Positions 63,701 through 64,000 of a stretch of DNA of 64,000 nt are shown one piece after another; positions within the stretch are counted from its first letter, which is position 1; each line of letters begins with the position of its first letter. The stretch covers positions 58,702,749 through 58,766,748 of the forward strand of contig NC_088717.1 of the NCBI RefSeq assembly GCF_963576615.1, written 5' to 3'. Made by a program: the position numbers and the translations under genes. The notes under the pieces are model-generated. The model saw only the letters and a list, made by a program, of their open reading frames with translations. It had not been told where the DNA came from and did not search any database. Origin of the DNA: Watersipora subatra (Eukaryota; Bryozoa; Gymnolaemata; Cheilostomatida; Watersiporidae).

Positions 63701-64000
63701 TCTAGAATCTAGGCACTTTGCAAAGGCCTGTGTGAATATCTCAGCAAGCCTTTAATTCTCTAGAAGCACCACTGTTCAGCTGCATATTGAACGGTTTTTG
63801 TACACCTCGATTTGAGGTTTTTACGTATGACGGAATGTTGTCACAAGATTTCCATAAAACATTTCGAGATTTCATATACAAGATCATTTATACATCTCGT
63901 GTACATTGAATCTTCATTCAAGGTATGTGAAGTCCCTGCTGGCTACTGCAAGAAGGTGTATTTCCAGCACATGAAGTTAAAATCACACTTAGATAAGATG
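48723..64000 (+). CDS. Gene D: U1/matrin-type zinc-finger nuclear protein (3' end beyond window)
   Basis: Exons: 48723-48852, 49148-51128, 58008-58086, 58243-58269 (or 58224-58269), 60241-60327, 62155-62238, 62328-62372, 62750-62842, and 63923 to the window end. The ATG has A at -3 and G at +4. The 660-codon second exon is rich in Ser, Asn, Gln and Met, opens with PPGVEKPGPRPAVPIESAEY, and ends near a basic stretch PPSKKIKTDN resembling a nuclear localisation signal. Later exons carry paired C2H2 fingers of the long-spaced matrin/U1 type: FCEVCDDVW...DYVTHHVSSPDH and FCEVCEVPAGYC...FQHMKLKSHLD. Such fingers usually bind RNA or structured nucleic acid in the nucleus (family knowledge). Joins are in phase, except that exon 4's start is uncertain: 58243 keeps phase, while 58224 needs a different exon 3 donor. 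I could not name an orthologue. Confidence 0.83.
51129..52700. other. Start of 6.9-kb intron 2 of gene D
   Basis: AT-rich intron sequence following a good donor (AG|GTAAGG). No feature supported. Confidence 0.4.
52703..53838. mobile_element. Mariner-like MITE (cctcgacata termini)
   Basis: The ends carry the inverted motif ggtcatacctcgacata (about 52729-52745 and its inverse at 53815-53832). The right end is followed by TA (53839). The left boundary is placed at the TA of tacagtatat (52701) but could be closer to the motif, because extra bases separate them. About 1.1 kb with no ORF. The termini and TA context suggest a Tc1/mariner-related MITE. Confidence 0.65.
53840..55670. other. Intron 2 of gene D, middle
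   Basis: No coding or repeat feature that I can support. Confidence 0.35.
55672..57438. mobile_element. TA-flanked TIR element with internal coding-like fragments
   Basis: Left end caggatgaatttattcgcgg; right end inverse caggatgaaaatattcg; TA on both sides (55670-55671 and 57439-57440). The subterminal regions on both sides are full of ttcgcgaa-type motifs. Inside, 56103-56303 encodes a small coding-like peptide (LEIEVEVTAATYEK, GMKTPLRAQIFGQPVE), continuing in a shifted frame with an acidic/Ser-rich stretch (SHEESSDDNFLTS). On the minus strand around 56890-56990 lies SSPRRFTLESTPSIS, followed by a donor-like GTATGT. No transposase motif was recognised, so cargo, a captured gene fragment or a degraded element protein are all possible. 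Confidence 0.65.
58511..60180. mobile_element. Interleaved TA-flanked TIR elements
   Basis: Four related ends of the type cagtagacgctcctataacg occur: left-facing at ~58511 (degenerate) and 58806, right-facing ending 59511 and 60180. TA flanks 58806, 59511 and 60180. By subterminal similarity 58806 pairs with 60180 (shared ttctaagatctt, aaact.cccattt) and 58511 pairs with 59511. The two elements therefore overlap rather than nest. No transposase is seen. They lie in intron 4 of gene D. Confidence 0.65.
60600..60745 (+). mobile_element. tRNA-derived SINE head
   Basis: Pol III A box TGGCTGAGTGG (60607-60617) and B box GGTTTGATTCC (60658-60668) at tRNA-like spacing. The sequence looks like a Leu/Ser-type tRNA, but the 5' and 3' arms (ggcaggt / tcgtgc) do not pair as an acceptor stem, so it is not a functional tRNA. 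The body continues with a gene-D-independent sequence containing a short inverted repeat (cgaatggaaactcg). Confidence 0.7.
61381..61412. repeat. 16-bp direct repeat
   Basis: ctgatacttgccggcg occurs twice in tandem in a locally GC-richer patch of a gene D intron. Confidence 0.8.
62005..62105. repeat. ~46-bp tandem duplication
   Basis: cccattgcaaacatttgata, then ttacaggcatattgcggc, appears twice head to tail with few differences, shortly before exon 6 of gene D. Confidence 0.85.
62826..62995. repeat. 29-bp minisatellite duplicating an exon end and splice donor of gene D
   Basis: The unit acgcttatttctgtgaggta plus acatagtac includes the last bases of exon 8 (...TTCTGTGAG) and its donor GTAAC. 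It is repeated so that identical G|GTAAC donors occur at 62843, 62872, 62901, 62930 and 62959, each 29 bp apart, with a decayed sixth copy. Reading through the first donor meets a stop codon within 11 codons, so only the first junction preserves the protein. Confidence 0.9.
62999..63922. other. Intron 8 of gene D, remainder
   Basis: No further feature supported. It ends with acceptor attcaag before exon 9. Confidence 0.4.

Overview
This is eukaryotic, almost certainly animal, genomic DNA. Coding sequence is cut into short exons bounded by GT...AG introns with matching phases. The recognisable products are metazoan types: a vesicular-transporter-like MFS protein, a C-type-lectin/EGF membrane receptor and a matrin/U1-type zinc-finger protein. 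The rest is AT-rich DNA packed with tandem repeats, terminal-inverted-repeat (TIR) DNA elements and retroelement remnants. A marine lophotrochozoan such as a bryozoan or mollusc would fit, but this is a weak guess. Nothing is organised as an operon.

Layout. 1-2673: no gene recognised; a diverged tandem duplication (about 835-1200 and 1303-1665) and dispersed repeats. 2674-5918: a 3.2-kb non-autonomous TIR element with an 8-bp target duplication and a second MITE nested inside. 6121-8620: the last four coding exons of an SLC18B1-like transporter (gene A); one of its introns holds a hAT-like element with another copy of the same MITE nested inside. 8621-14981: intergenic, with a fold-back element, a decayed LTR-retrotransposon (gag, RT and RNase H traces) and a 30-bp imperfect satellite. 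14982-33096: a complete 11-exon paralogue (gene B, 473 codons) whose introns carry at least five tandem arrays. Two are very large: a perfect 9-bp array of 281 copies (2529 bp) and a 46-bp minisatellite of about 127 copies (5.85 kb) with higher-order structure. 33480-34000: 3' end of an R2-like non-LTR element. 34935-44598 (minus strand): gene C, at least 14 exons including a 20-nt microexon; C-type-lectin-like region, EGF repeats, one transmembrane helix and a cytoplasmic tail. 46510-47755 (minus): a broken LINE reverse transcriptase. 48723-64000: gene D, a nuclear-type protein with a 1981-nt low-complexity exon followed by U1/matrin-type zinc-finger exons, running off the window; its introns contain several TIR elements and a tRNA-derived SINE.

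The most unusual observations are: (1) minisatellites that include or abut splice junctions in genes B, C and D, most clearly a 29-bp array in gene D that copies the exon 8 end together with its 5' splice site five times; (2) a perfect 46-bp-arm inverted repeat in gene C whose loop begins with an exact 36-bp duplicate of sequence 1.5 kb away in the same gene; (3) two members of one TTAA-flanked MITE family, each nested in a different TIR element in introns of the same gene, all with readable target-site duplications. I see no prokaryotic-style defence or biosynthetic system.
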